NCBI RefSeq assembly: GCF_020697055.1
Contig: NZ_JAJFBP010000039.1
Coordinates: 1-56,045, forward strand
DNA from: Panacagrimonas sp.
Lineage (GTDB): Bacteria > Pseudomonadota > Gammaproteobacteria > Nevskiales > Nevskiaceae
Direction: 5' to 3'
DNA length: 56,045 nucleotides
This document shows, in pieces, positions 29,510 to 40,630 of this stretch (the first letter of the stretch is position 1; every line of letters begins with the position of its first letter). The position numbers and the translations under genes were made by a program. The notes beneath the pieces were generated by a model that was given only the letters and a program-made list of their open reading frames with translations, was not told where the DNA came from and ran no database searches.

Positions 29510-30049
29510 ATGAGCCAGCCGACACTCGTAGCCGCGATGAAGGAAAAGATCGCGTTGCTCGAAAAGAATCCCCAGTTCGCCAAAGCGATCTTCAAGGCGT
29601 CGACGACGCTCAAGGGCGGCACGCAGGTCGAGGCGACGGTGCGCCATCACCCGGCGTTCCTGATCGACGAGCCGCCCGAACTCGGCGGTACCGACACCGG
29701 CCCCAACCCCGTCGAGCTGCTGCTGGTGTCGCTGGGCTCGTGCCAGGAGATCGTGTACTCGCTCTACGCGATGATGATGGGGATCGAGCTCGACTCGGTC
29801 GTCGTCGAGGTCAAGGGGCATCTCGATGTCCGCGGCCTGTTCGGCGTCGGCGAGGCGGTGCCCCCGGGCTTCCAGAAGATCACCTACGAGACGCGGATCG
29901 CGAGCACGGCCAGCGCGGAGCAGATCCGGCGGCTGGTGAAGACCGTCGAAAGCAGCTGCCCTTCGCTCGACACGCTCAAGCGCCCGATCGACGTCAGCGG
30001 TTCGGTGGTGCTCAACGGGCAGCCGCTGGGCGCCGCGCAGCCGGCGTAG
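29510..30049 (+). CDS. OsmC family protein
   Basis: This 179-residue protein has the two OsmC/Ohr cysteines, C78 in VSLGSCQEIV and C150 in ESSCPSLDTLKRP, and the family layout ATVRHHPAFLIDEP...GPNPVELLLVSL. OsmC-like proteins are thiol peroxidases acting on organic hydroperoxides. It has a short N-terminal helix extension (about 1-30). It follows the hydrolase by 55 bp and is convergent with the CmcJ-like gene, with only 3 bp between stops. Confidence 0.88.
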   Translation: MSQPTLVAAMKEKIALLEKNPQFAKAIFKASTTLKGGTQVEATVRHHPAFLIDEPPELGGTDTGPNPVELLLVSLGSCQEIVYSLYAMMMGIELDSVVVEVKGHLDVRGLFGVGEAVPPGFQKITYETRIASTASAEQIRRLVKTVESSCPSLDTLKRPIDVSGSVVLNGQPLGAAQPA

Positions 30050-30052
30050 CCG

Positions 30053-31051
30053 CTAGCCGTAGATGACGACGCACCGCACCTCGATGCTCTGACGGTCGGG
30101 CGCATCGGCCGGCGACGCCGGATCGTCGAACGCGCTGTGCAGCGTGAACGTGGTCGTCGCGTCCGCGTCGTCGCCGTGGCGACCGTCGCTGCGGGCGAGC
30201 GTGCCGGCCGAATCCCACTGCTTGAACAGCAGCGCCTCGTCGCGCGTCATGCCCGGGTAGTAGTGCCAGCGATGCGCGGGCGAGGGCTTGATGAAGTAGT
30301 TCTCGCCGATGCGGTCGCCGTAGTGGATCTCGAACACGACGAGGTCGGCCGGATCGATGCTGCGGTTGTCGCAGACCGCGAGCGGATGCACGGCCACCGG
30401 CTCCGGCGCGATGTTGCGCCACACGTTGACGATGCCGAAGCGTCCGCCGCCGGAGAACACGTGATCGAGAAGCTCCGGCGCGATCAGCGATTCGCCGGGG
30501 CCGAGGATCGCGCGCAGCGTGTCGTTGCCGCCCGGCGGCCTGGCGAGATCGCGCAGACGCTGCGGCCCGCTGGTCAGCGTGTAGTCGCCGTGGACCATGT
30601 GGATGGGCTCCTGCACCTGCTGCCCGCCGGCGATCCGCCGCTGCGTGTTCTTGCCCCGCATCGATCGGACGTTGTGATCGAACGCGAAGGCGCGCGCGCC
30701 GGTGTGACGCTCGATCAGCCGGACGCACTCGGCGTAGTAGTACCGCAGCACCTGTTGCTGGTCGTAGAAGTCGAGCGCGGGATCGGCCAGCGGCTGTTCG
30801 AGAAGTTCGAAGCCGTGACGTTCGAGCGTGGGCCGCTCGCGCAGCCGGCGCGCGTCGACGACATCGGCGTCGAACCGGCTCTGCGTGAAGCCCTGGATGC
30901 CCGAATCGCTGCCGTCGCCGTCGCGACGCAGCAACACCTTGCCGTTGCGACGCAGCGAGCTCTGCGTCGCGCGGTCGATGTAGTTGAAGCACGCCCGCGT
31001 CACCGGCGGTGCCGGTTCCGTTGCGGGGTTTCGCGCGGTCTTCGATTGCAT
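30053..31051 (-). CDS. CmcJ/NvfI-like oxygenase family protein
   Basis: This 332-residue protein carries family stretches: CFNYIDRAT near the start, GFELLEQP, YYAECVRLIERHTGARAFAFDHNVR, HGDYTLTSGPQRLRDL, FGIVNVWRNIAPEPVAVHPLAVCDNRSI and IHYGDRIGENYFIKPSPAHRWHYYPGMTRDEALLFKQWDS. The family includes cephamycin CmcJ and fungal NvfI/AsaB, predicted non-haem iron oxygenases. Possible metal ligands are the His in MVHGDY and HPLAV. The substrate is unknown. A structured repeat region lies upstream. Confidence 0.8.
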   Translation of the reverse strand: MQSKTARNPATEPAPPVTRACFNYIDRATQSSLRRNGKVLLRRDGDGSDSGIQGFTQSRFDADVVDARRLRERPTLERHGFELLEQPLADPALDFYDQQQVLRYYYAECVRLIERHTGARAFAFDHNVRSMRGKNTQRRIAGGQQVQEPIHMVHGDYTLTSGPQRLRDLARPPGGNDTLRAILGPGESLIAPELLDHVFSGGGRFGIVNVWRNIAPEPVAVHPLAVCDNRSIDPADLVVFEIHYGDRIGENYFIKPSPAHRWHYYPGMTRDEALLFKQWDSAGTLARSDGRHGDDADATTTFTLHSAFDDPASPADAPDRQSIEVRCVVIYG

Positions 31052-31139
31052 GGATGCCGGGCCCCGGTCGCCGGCGCCCAGTATGCCTTGGGGATGCGGC
31101 GGCGGATCTGCATCGGTGCGCGAGCTGATGCGGGGCGGG

Positions 31140-31206
31140 ATGTGCTTCGCTCTCCTGCCCTACGCCACAGGCGTGGCCAGTCGTCGGGCGAAAGAGCGAA
31201 GCACAT
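31140..31206. repeat. Long hairpin with perfect 14-bp arms
   Basis: ATGTGCTTCGCTCT (31140-31153) pairs exactly with AGAGCGAAGCACAT (31193-31206) across a 39-nt loop that has its own CCAC/GTGG stem. It lies downstream of katE and upstream of the CmcJ-like gene. It is likely a REP-type or transcript-processing element. Confidence 0.65.
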
Positions 31207-31235
31207 GCCGCCGTCAGGGTCTCAGCGTTTCCATT

Positions 31236-31258
31236 CGTAGCCCGGGCTACGGGCTACG
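31236..31258. repeat. Palindrome CGTAGCCCGGGCTACG with half copy
   Basis: The 16-bp perfect palindrome (31236-31251) is followed by GGCTACG. It is the symmetric form of the REP-like sequence seen at 6572 and 10444. It lies 25 nt past the katE stop and may help terminate katE transcription. Confidence 0.6.
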
Positions 31259-31282
31259 AGGGCTTCGAGCTACTCCGGGCGG

Positions 31283-33747
<2,465 letters not shown>

Positions 33748-33751
<4 letters not shown>

Positions 33752-33912
33752 CGGGCGGGGTTGTCCCTGACGGGTACGCGCGGGTGCAGCGGCACGCGGC
33801 GGGCCAGCGGACGCTGGAAGAACAGCATGTCGCGACGCGACGTCCAGCCCGGCGACACGGGCGGAGTCGTCGAGGCGGCGGCGGGGCTCTGGGTCGAATG
33901 CTCAGCGTCCAT
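33748..33912 (-). CDS. Possible 54-residue protein coupled to katE
   Basis: The small frame MDAEHSTQSPAAASTTPP... ends in TGA inside the katE GTG start (GTGA). A GGAG lies 5 nt before its ATG. It is Pro/Arg-rich, has a MLFFQRPLARRVPL stretch, and matches no family I know. It may be a real small protein or a leader whose translation drives katE. Coupling geometry is the main support. Confidence 0.4.
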
Positions 33913-34357
33913 GGGAACTCCGAACGGGAAGAAGGGGATCGGCGGCGGCCTGCGATCGCAATCGGGGTGCCCGACTCGATACCGGCGGGCCGTGTCCGCG
34001 ACGCGGCCCGGGCTACGCCGGGTCCCGCAGCCAGCGCGAGAAGAGCTGCCCGCAATCGGCGCAGAAGATCGGACTGTCGATCGGCAGCCATTCATGGTCG
34101 CCGCCGCCTTCGCGGTGGGCGACCGGGCTGGAATGAGCGGCCGCGGGCGAGCGTGTTCCGACCGCGCGCGGCGATCGGAACCAGGACAGTGGTCGGAAGA
34201 GCAGGGAGGGTCGGGGTGGCATCGTGGTCGGCGGATACCAAGAACCGTACCCGTCGCGGCGGAACGAGATCGCCGGTCTTCGGCGTCGACGCGATGCAGG
34301 TCACCCGACCGGCCGCGATCCGTGGCGGCACTCTGCACGCCCGCCACGACGCGGGCG
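33913..34357. other. 445-bp region upstream of katE
   Basis: The stretch holds a REP-like sequence near 34006-34023 (GCCCGGGCTACGCCGGGT) and a doubtful minus-strand frame at 34013-34222 ending FCADCGQLFSRWLRDPA, whose CxxC resembles half a zinc ribbon. Its N-terminus is low-complexity and no ribosome-binding site was found. The katE promoter probably lies here. Confidence 0.4.
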
Positions 34358-35134
34358 TCACGCGATGGAACGCTTTCGCAGCACGCCTTCGGTCACCGAA
34401 TACAGCGCAAAGGCCGCCAGCCCGACCGCCAGCAGATAGCACGCCGCTTCACGATGATCGAGGTGCTCGAACCATCGCAGGACCTCGCGCACGCCCTTGG
34501 CCTGTTCGGGGTCGGCGCGCCACGCGGCCAGGAAAAGAAAGGCGCTCATCAGCAGGAAGATCAGTCCGCGCGCGCACAGGCCGGTGCGCGCGATCACCGT
34601 CAGCCATTGGCGATGCGCCGGCAGACGCAGGTAGCGCTCGTAGCCGCGGATGTGCGCCTTGTGGAAATGCGCGACGGCCGTCGCCAGCAGCACCAGCGCG
34701 CCGACGAACAGGATCGCGCGACCGCCCGGCAGCGACATCGCCTCGGCGGACCACGCGGCTACCGAGCGCGGCCGGGCGGCGCCGTCGCCGAGTCCGATGT
34801 GCATCGCCGTGACCGCCAGCGACCCGTACAGCGCGGCGCTGAACAACAGCACCGCGCGCAGCACGAGCGCCTTGGCGGCGGTGCCGTGTCGATCGAGGTC
34901 GAACAGGGACTGGGCGACGCGCCAGATCGCGAACGCGGCCAGGCCGAGTCCCATCAGCCAGACCAGCGAGGATCCCGGCAACACGGTCGACAAGGCGCGC
35001 AGCACGGCATCGGGATCGCGCACGTGATCGCCGTGCAGGCCCGCGCGCACCGCGTAGTACGCGATGAGGGCGTAGACCGCGCCGCGGGAGACGTATCCCA
35101 CGCGGCCCAACCATTCGGCGAGGAGCGCGCCCAT
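34358..35134 (-). CDS. DUF1206 domain-containing membrane protein
   Basis: This 258-residue integral membrane protein is made of three repeated helical-pair units with the DUF1206 signature: LGRVGYVSRGAVYALIAYYAVRA, then VVWL..GLGLAAFAIWRVAQSLFDLDRHG, and IARTGLCARGLIFLLMSAFLFLAAW. The last unit ends LLAVGLAAFALYSVTEGVLRKR. The function of DUF1206 is unknown. No ribosome-binding site is evident before ATG 35134, so the start is less certain than the family. Confidence 0.85.
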   Translation of the reverse strand: MGALLAEWLGRVGYVSRGAVYALIAYYAVRAGLHGDHVRDPDAVLRALSTVLPGSSLVWLMGLGLAAFAIWRVAQSLFDLDRHGTAAKALVLRAVLLFSAALYGSLAVTAMHIGLGDGAARPRSVAAWSAEAMSLPGGRAILFVGALVLLATAVAHFHKAHIRGYERYLRLPAHRQWLTVIARTGLCARGLIFLLMSAFLFLAAWRADPEQAKGVREVLRWFEHLDHREAACYLLAVGLAAFALYSVTEGVLRKRSIA

Positions 35135-35249
35135 CGGAGGAGTGCCGGGTGCCTGTCGTGAAACGAGGAAGTCCTCCGAGTCGTAGGGAACCGGCCTTGC
35201 CCTTCGATGAACCCGGCATCCGCGCGATCGTCCGGACCCGAGAAGCTGG

Positions 35250-35307
35250 AACGCAAAGACGCAAAGTACGCAGAGAAAATCGTTCGTTGCCTTTGCGCCT
35301 TTGCGTT
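35250..35307. repeat. Inverted repeat AACGCAAAGACGCAAAG / CTTTGCGCCTTTGCGTT
   Basis: The 17-bp arms (35250-35266 and 35291-35307) differ at one position and enclose 24 nt. Each arm is itself two direct copies of a CGCAAAG unit. This motif type is found between genes of many high-GC proteobacteria. It lies between the DUF1206 and P450 genes, both on minus. Confidence 0.6.
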
Positions 35308-35352
35308 GAACGCTTGATTCGCGTCACGCCGAACACGCCGGTGGAGACGTCG

Positions 35353-36783
35353 CTACGCGGCGGCCCGCGGCTTGAGCCGCACTGGCATGCGGCTGGGCAT
35401 CATCGTGAACGCGTCGACCTCCTCGATCTCGTCGGCGCGGCACGCGAGCTCGACCTCGAAGTTGCGCAGCAGCATCGACAGCACCAGCCGCATCTCGAGC
35501 GTCGCGAGGTGGCGTCCGGGACAGACCCGCGGGCCGGCGCCGAACTGCGCGAAGGCGCGTTGCTCGTGCGCCGCGGATCCTTCGCCACGCCCGCGGCGCC
35601 AGCGCTCCGGGTCGTAGCGAAGCGGTTCGGCGAAATTCCTTTCGTCGAGCATCGCCGGGCGCTTGATGAAGAACAGCTTGGCGTGCGCGGGCAGGTCCAG
35701 ATCGCCCAGCACGGTGGGCCGCGTCGTGGTGAAGGAATTGAACGGCACGACCGGCTTGAGGCGCATCGCTTCCAGCGCCAGCGGTTCGAAATCGTCCATC
35801 GCGTGCAGCGTCCCGTGGTCGGGGCAGACGGCGGCGTCGCCCAGGTGGCCGACCGCCCGTGCATGCATGCGCTGCTGCAGCGCCGGATCCGCGGCAAGGA
35901 ACTGCATCGTCCAGGCCAGGCTGTTGCTCGTGGTGTCTTCACCGGCCACCAGCAGCGTGATGACGTTCGAGACCACCTCGCTTTCGGTCAGGCCCTGCTC
36001 GTCCTGCGCGAGCAGCAACGCCTCGAGCGCGTTGGTCGTGGTTCCGCCCGGGTCGGCGGCGAGCCGCGCGCGGCTGGCGGCGATCCGTTGGTTGGCGTAG
36101 GCGCGGACCTCGGTCAGCGCGCGGTCGAGCCGCCGATCCTGCGCAAGCCGTACCCAGTTCCAGTAGCGCACCGGCGAGAACGCGCGGCGCATGATCGCGG
36201 GAAAGATCACTTCCAGCTGCTGCTGGATGCGATCGCCTTCGACCTCGAGCGTGTTCGGGTTCTCGCCGAACGCCAGCGCGCTCGTGACATCGACCGTGTA
36301 GCGGCGCAGGTCGTCGGTCATGTCGATCACCTCGTCGCGCTGCGCCGCGCGCGCCCAGCGGCGGTGCAGTCGCGAGGTGATGTCCTGCAGCGTCTGGAAC
36401 CAGCCGCGGAAGTGCGTCGCGTTGAGCGCCTGCATGATCAGGCGTCGCTGCGCATGCCAGGCCTTGCCCTCGATGGAGAACAAACCGTTGATGCCCATCT
36501 CCGCGAACGTGGGTTGCAGCGTCGCGCCGCGCGTATAGCCGTCCGGACGATCGCGGCTGGCCTGGTGCAGCAGTCCGAAATCGTCGAGCACGATGAAGTG
36601 CAGGCTCGGACCCAGGTTGAAGCGAAAGGGCGTGCCCAGTTCGCGCGCCCATGCTTCGAACTGCAGGTGCGCGCGCATCGGCTTGAACGACAGCAGCTGG
36701 CCCAGCACCGGCAGGCCGGGCGGCGAGGGCAGTTCCTCGGGTCGGCGCAGCCGGGCCGGTGGAGCGGCGTCCAGGGTGTTCAT
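35353..36783 (-). CDS. Cytochrome P450
   Basis: This 476-residue P450 has the I-helix oxygen-activation motif AGEDTTSNS, an ExxR helix (EAMRLKP), and the haem loop FGAGPRVCPGRHLATLEMRL. It is long for a bacterial soluble P450 and has a Pro-rich start (LPSPPGLPVLGQLLSFKP), resembling CYP4- or CYP110-like fatty-chain hydroxylases, but lacks a membrane anchor. The substrate is unknown and no ferredoxin or reductase is adjacent. All catalytic motifs are intact, unlike the second P450 at 51070. Confidence 0.9.
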   Translation of the reverse strand: MNTLDAAPPARLRRPEELPSPPGLPVLGQLLSFKPMRAHLQFEAWARELGTPFRFNLGPSLHFIVLDDFGLLHQASRDRPDGYTRGATLQPTFAEMGINGLFSIEGKAWHAQRRLIMQALNATHFRGWFQTLQDITSRLHRRWARAAQRDEVIDMTDDLRRYTVDVTSALAFGENPNTLEVEGDRIQQQLEVIFPAIMRRAFSPVRYWNWVRLAQDRRLDRALTEVRAYANQRIAASRARLAADPGGTTTNALEALLLAQDEQGLTESEVVSNVITLLVAGEDTTSNSLAWTMQFLAADPALQQRMHARAVGHLGDAAVCPDHGTLHAMDDFEPLALEAMRLKPVVPFNSFTTTRPTVLGDLDLPAHAKLFFIKRPAMLDERNFAEPLRYDPERWRRGRGEGSAAHEQRAFAQFGAGPRVCPGRHLATLEMRLVLSMLLRNFEVELACRADEIEEVDAFTMMPSRMPVRLKPRAAA

Positions 36784-36865
36784 CGGGAAGACCTGCCGCG
36801 GCCTCGATCGGCGGCATTCTCGCCGAGATGCCGCCAGGTCGCTGCGACCGTCGAGCCCGCGTGGC

Positions 36866-37177
36866 TCAGCGATGGCGGTACCGCTTCCATACGCTTTGTG
36901 CCGCCGCCGCCACGCTGCCGATCCCCAGTACCAGCGCCGGGATCGCGGCAATGCCCGACAGGATCGCCGCCAGCCACAGCACGTGGCCCGAGCGGGCCAG
37001 CAGCAACGCGGGCACGACGAAGAAGAGCAGCAGCGCGATCACCCCGATCACCAGGTAGGCGCCGCCCATCGCACGACCGGCCGCATCGCCGCTGCCCGGG
37101 GATGCGAGCGCAACGACGGTGCCGACGATCAGCGTCACGATCTCCGCGGTGCACAGGATGATCAGGAACGATTGCAT
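36866..37177 (-). CDS. Small membrane protein of unknown function
   Basis: This 103-residue protein has three hydrophobic helices (about 4-26, 38-60, 66-88) and a basic C-terminus (SVWKRYRHR). I do not recognise the family. It sits between the P450 and FecR-SPOR genes on the same strand with gaps of 82 and 50 bp. Continuous hydrophobic pattern and a start-proximal helix support it as real. Confidence 0.55.
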   Translation of the reverse strand: MQSFLIILCTAEIVTLIVGTVVALASPGSGDAAGRAMGGAYLVIGVIALLLFFVVPALLLARSGHVLWLAAILSGIAAIPALVLGIGSVAAAAQSVWKRYRHR

Positions 37178-37227
37178 GGGCGCACGCTAGCAAGTTCGCG
37201 GCGTGGCGGCGTCGATGCGACGCGACT

Positions 37228-38616
37228 TCAGCGCTTGCGGAACACCCACGCTTTCCTGAACCCGAACTCGGACGCCAGCGTGCTCTGCGTGCTGGCCGCC
37301 GCCTGTTCGGTCGGCAGGCCTTCCACGACGACGCGATAGGCCGAACGGCCCCGGATCGTTTCGCGCCGGATGGTGGTGGCGTAGTTCCGGGCCTTCAGCA
37401 GCTGTGCCTGCGCCTGTGCCGATTCGAGCGACGCGTGCGTCGCCACGTTGACGATCCACTCGCCGGCCAGGCTCGAAGGAGCCGCCGGCTCCGCGGCACC
37501 CGTCGGTTCGGGCGCAGGCGCCGGTGCCGCCGGATCCGGGGCGGCCGGCGCGGACATGGAGAGCGTTTGTGACTCGGTGTACGCGATCTCGGTCTCGGCG
37601 GGCGGCGGCAGGCTTGCGTTAGGCGTCGCCGCGACCGGCGCGGGCGCCTTCGACGAACCGGCCTTTGTCGGCGCGGACGCGATCAGGTCATCGGCCAGGC
37701 GCGCCTGCTGACGCGCGATCTGCCGGTCGAGGCGTCGCTCCGTCGATTCGATCCACGTGGTCGACAGCGGCGCGGCGACGGCGATGCCGGAGCGCCGGAC
37801 GCGCGGCATCCTGGCGATCGCGTCGGCCTCGACGATCGGTGCGTCGGGATTTCGCGAGTACGTCTCCTCGAGCCGCGAGACGGCCTGCGTCCGCTCGCGC
37901 GTGGCCGCGTCCATCACGGACGCAAGCAGCGCGCGTCGCCGGGTGATCCGCTCCAGGTCCACCGTTTCCAGCGCGACCTGCGTGGCGGATTGCGCCGCCA
38001 GCCGCAGGCAGTGGCCCGGTTCGGGTGCGTCGATCGGCCCGGCGGCCCCGGAGATCTGCAGCGAGCCGCTGACGGTGCACACCGAGGCCTGGTCGCCTTG
38101 CGCCTCGATCAGGTACTCGCCGGGCTGCAGCTGCGTCGACCAGGCGCCGAACGCGATCTCCAGGCGAGTCGCGTGCGCCGCGGCCGGCACGAGCAGCCTC
38201 AGGTAGCCGGTGTCCAGTCGAAGCCCGGTGCGCCGTGCGTTGTCATGGCCTTCGCGCGATGTCGGAAAGAGCACCAACTGCGCCGCCGGACCCAGTTCGA
38301 GCGCGCCGCCGTCGCGCAGGCGAAGGTCGAGCCGGGACTTCGGACCGACCTTCACCGGACGATTCGCCTGGATCGGCGCGTCGGCGCCGAGCGAGATGTG
38401 GACGCCGCCGCTCTTCACGTGAAACGCGCGGCCATGCACCTTGGCCACCCGCAGCCGATCGTCGTCGACCGGGGAGGCGGGCGACGGCGAGGTCAGCGCC
38501 GATGCGATCGGGATCGCGGCGATCAGCCCCAGCGCCGCGACCAACAGTCGCCCCGGCTTCGAACGACCGGGGTTCGCTCTGCGCTGCGGGCAATGCAGGT
38601 CACGCGGGTGGGACAT
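37228..38616 (-). CDS. FecR-domain protein with C-terminal SPOR domain
   Basis: This 462-residue protein has a transmembrane or signal segment (about 23-41), then a FecR-like periplasmic domain (about 55-180: VHISLGADAPIQANRPVKVGPKSRLDLRLRDGGALELGP, ...LQPGEYLIEAQG). A central basic/coiled region and an Ala/Pro-rich linker (about 320-385) lead to a C-terminal SPOR domain (WIVNVATHASLESAQAQAQLLKARNYATTIRRETIRGRSAYRVVVEGL). SPOR domains bind denuded septal peptidoglycan. The fusion suggests an envelope-anchored sensor or scaffold; no FecI-type sigma factor is nearby. Confidence 0.8.
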   Translation of the reverse strand: MSHPRDLHCPQRRANPGRSKPGRLLVAALGLIAAIPIASALTSPSPASPVDDDRLRVAKVHGRAFHVKSGGVHISLGADAPIQANRPVKVGPKSRLDLRLRDGGALELGPAAQLVLFPTSREGHDNARRTGLRLDTGYLRLLVPAAAHATRLEIAFGAWSTQLQPGEYLIEAQGDQASVCTVSGSLQISGAAGPIDAPEPGHCLRLAAQSATQVALETVDLERITRRRALLASVMDAATRERTQAVSRLEETYSRNPDAPIVEADAIARMPRVRRSGIAVAAPLSTTWIESTERRLDRQIARQQARLADDLIASAPTKAGSSKAPAPVAATPNASLPPPAETEIAYTESQTLSMSAPAAPDPAAPAPAPEPTGAAEPAAPSSLAGEWIVNVATHASLESAQAQAQLLKARNYATTIRRETIRGRSAYRVVVEGLPTEQAAASTQSTLASEFGFRKAWVFRKR

Positions 38617-38773
38617 GGGCGGCTCACGACGAAGGCGGCCAGTTTATGTCCCAGAACCGTGCCAGCGGGAAGCCGGCTTTTCGCGCGCGAAACGGCCGGA
38701 ATCGGCGCGAAGCCTCGTCGCTTTGCCCTGGTCGCGGCGCAGACGCATCGCGAAATGCAAGCCGGCCCCGGCG

Positions 38774-39820
38774 CTAGCGGCGTGCCTCGAGCACCAGGTT
38801 GAACGGCGTCTGCGTGGCTTTGCGAAAGCGCGTGAACCCGCCCTCGCGCATCACGTTGCCCAGCCGTGCCTCGCCGGCCTGCGCACCCAGCCCCAGCCCC
38901 ACTTCCTGGGACAGCGAGTTGGGCGTGCAGACGAACGTCGACGCCGCGTAGAACAACCGGCCCACCGGCGTCTGGTTTTCGGCCAGCGTGTCGCCGGCGA
39001 ACGGCTCGACCAGCATCACCGTGCCGTCGGGCTTGAGCGTCGCGCCGGCGTGGCGGGCCGCGCCGACCGGATCGCCCATGTCGTGCAGGCAGTCGAAGAA
39101 GCAGGTGAGGTCGTATGGCTCGCCGGGATAGTTCTTCGCGGTGGCGACCGCGAACGTCACGCGATCGGAAACGCCGGCCTCGGCCGCGCGGCGTCGCGCC
39201 GCCTCGATCGACGGTCCGTGGAAGTCGAAGCCGAAGAAGCGCGATTTCGGGAACGCCTTGGCCATCACGATCGTGGACGCGCCGTAGCCGCAGCCGATGT
39301 CGGCAACGGCCGCGCCGGCCTGCAGTTTCTCGACGACGCCGTCGAGCGCAGGCAGCCACGCGTCGATCAGGTGCGCGCGATAGCCCGGACGGAAGAAGCG
39401 CTCGGTGCCATGGAACAGGCAGGGATGGTGATCGCCCCAGGACAACGCGCCGTCGCCGCGCATCGCCGCGACGAGCTTGTCCTTGTCGAGAAACATGCTC
39501 GACAGCACCGTGGCGCCGCCGGCGACGTAGACCGGCGAATCCTCGTCGGCCAGCGCGAGTGCGTGCTCCTCCGGCAGCCGGAATTTTCCGTCCGCGGCCT
39601 CGACGTAACCCGACGCGGCCTGCGCGCTGAGCCACTCGCGCACCAGGCGCGGATTGCACTTCGTCCTGCTCGCCAGCGTATCGGAGGTGACGGCGACGCC
39701 GTCGGCCATCGCGCGGTACAGGCCCAGCTCCTCGCCCAGGACCAGGCTCGCCATCATCGCGGCGCCGCCCATGTCGACGACCAGCCTGCCCATGAATTCC
39801 TGCAGCTTCTGCTCGTTCAT
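38774..39820 (-). CDS. SAM-dependent methyltransferase with winged-helix N-terminus
   Basis: This 348-residue protein has an N-terminal winged-helix domain (TSDTLASRTKCNPRLVREWLSAQAASGYVE), followed by a class I methyltransferase core with AAVADIGCGYGASTIVMAKAFP (SAM loop) and FDFHGPSIEAAR (acidic strand 2 end). The C-terminal part resembles Rv2258c-like methyltransferases. The substrate is unknown. It is 36 bp downstream of bufC on the same strand, but bufferin clusters do not usually include such a gene, so a functional link is doubtful. Confidence 0.85.
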   Translation of the reverse strand: MNEQKLQEFMGRLVVDMGGAAMMASLVLGEELGLYRAMADGVAVTSDTLASRTKCNPRLVREWLSAQAASGYVEAADGKFRLPEEHALALADEDSPVYVAGGATVLSSMFLDKDKLVAAMRGDGALSWGDHHPCLFHGTERFFRPGYRAHLIDAWLPALDGVVEKLQAGAAVADIGCGYGASTIVMAKAFPKSRFFGFDFHGPSIEAARRRAAEAGVSDRVTFAVATAKNYPGEPYDLTCFFDCLHDMGDPVGAARHAGATLKPDGTVMLVEPFAGDTLAENQTPVGRLFYAASTFVCTPNSLSQEVGLGLGAQAGEARLGNVMREGGFTRFRKATQTPFNLVLEARR

Positions 39821-39856
39821 TCGAACCTCCTCGGTGACGGTTTTTTCGGGACCACG

Positions 39857-40630
39857 TCAGACGGCGAGCAGCGCGGTGAGCCACTGCTCGGCGATCCAGC
39901 GTCGCAACAGGGCGGCCGCACGGAGCGCAACCTGCTCCTGGGCGTGCCACCCGCACAATAGCTCGCATAGGTCGCCGAACGTCGCGCCATCGCCGATGGC
40001 GTCCAGGGCGGCGGCTTCGTCGACCTCCAGCGCTCGGTGCCGCACGTCGCGCCGGCGTCGCCAGATGATGCGTTCCTCGGCGAGATCGAGCCGCTGCGCG
40101 ACGGGCGGCGCAGCGCCCCGGTCGATCGCGGCGCGGATCGCGGCGGTGTTCCATCGACAACGTTGGCGGCGGATCGCGCCGTGCGATCGCGGCTGCATCG
40201 CGGGCCAGTGCTCCGGCGCCAATGCGGCGACGTCGGCCTCGGTCACGATCGGCTCGTCGCGCGCGTCGAACACCAAGGTCAGGTTCCATTCGAAGCGCGC
40301 CATCTCCGCCAGCTCGGGTCGCTCCGATCCGCCCGATTCCAGGAAGTCGGCCAGCGCGGCGCCGTACCAGCGCAGGTTGAAGTGTTGCGACGGTCGCGCC
40401 TCGATGCAGGCGCGGCACAGTCGATCGAATCCGTCGTCTCCGGCCAGCCATCGCAGGCCCGGGAAATCGTTGCCCAGCACGTCGATCAGGCGCAGGCGAT
40501 AGGCATCGACGTAGATCCGCAGCCGTGTCGATGCATCGGCGCCGGGTGGATCCACGGCATCGGCCAGCGGCGGCGCCGAGCCCAGCACGTGCGCCTGAAA
40601 GCGGCGCTGCAGATCGAGCAGCGCGTTCAT
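39857..40630 (-). CDS. bufC: BufC/HvfC family (DUF2063) MNIO partner protein
   Basis: This 257-residue protein has a DUF2063 N-terminal domain (LLDLQRRFQAHVL, RLRIYVDAYRLRLIDVLGNDFPGLRWLAGDDGFDRLCRACIEARPSQHFNLRWYGAALADFLE). In bufferin systems this protein partners BufB in binding and modifying the Cys-rich precursor. Its ATG overlaps the bufB stop (ATGA at 40627-40630), so the two are coupled. Confidence 0.88.
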   Translation of the reverse strand: MNALLDLQRRFQAHVLGSAPPLADAVDPPGADASTRLRIYVDAYRLRLIDVLGNDFPGLRWLAGDDGFDRLCRACIEARPSQHFNLRWYGAALADFLESGGSERPELAEMARFEWNLTLVFDARDEPIVTEADVAALAPEHWPAMQPRSHGAIRRQRCRWNTAAIRAAIDRGAAPPVAQRLDLAEERIIWRRRRDVRHRALEVDEAAALDAIGDGATFGDLCELLCGWHAQEQVALRAAALLRRWIAEQWLTALLAV

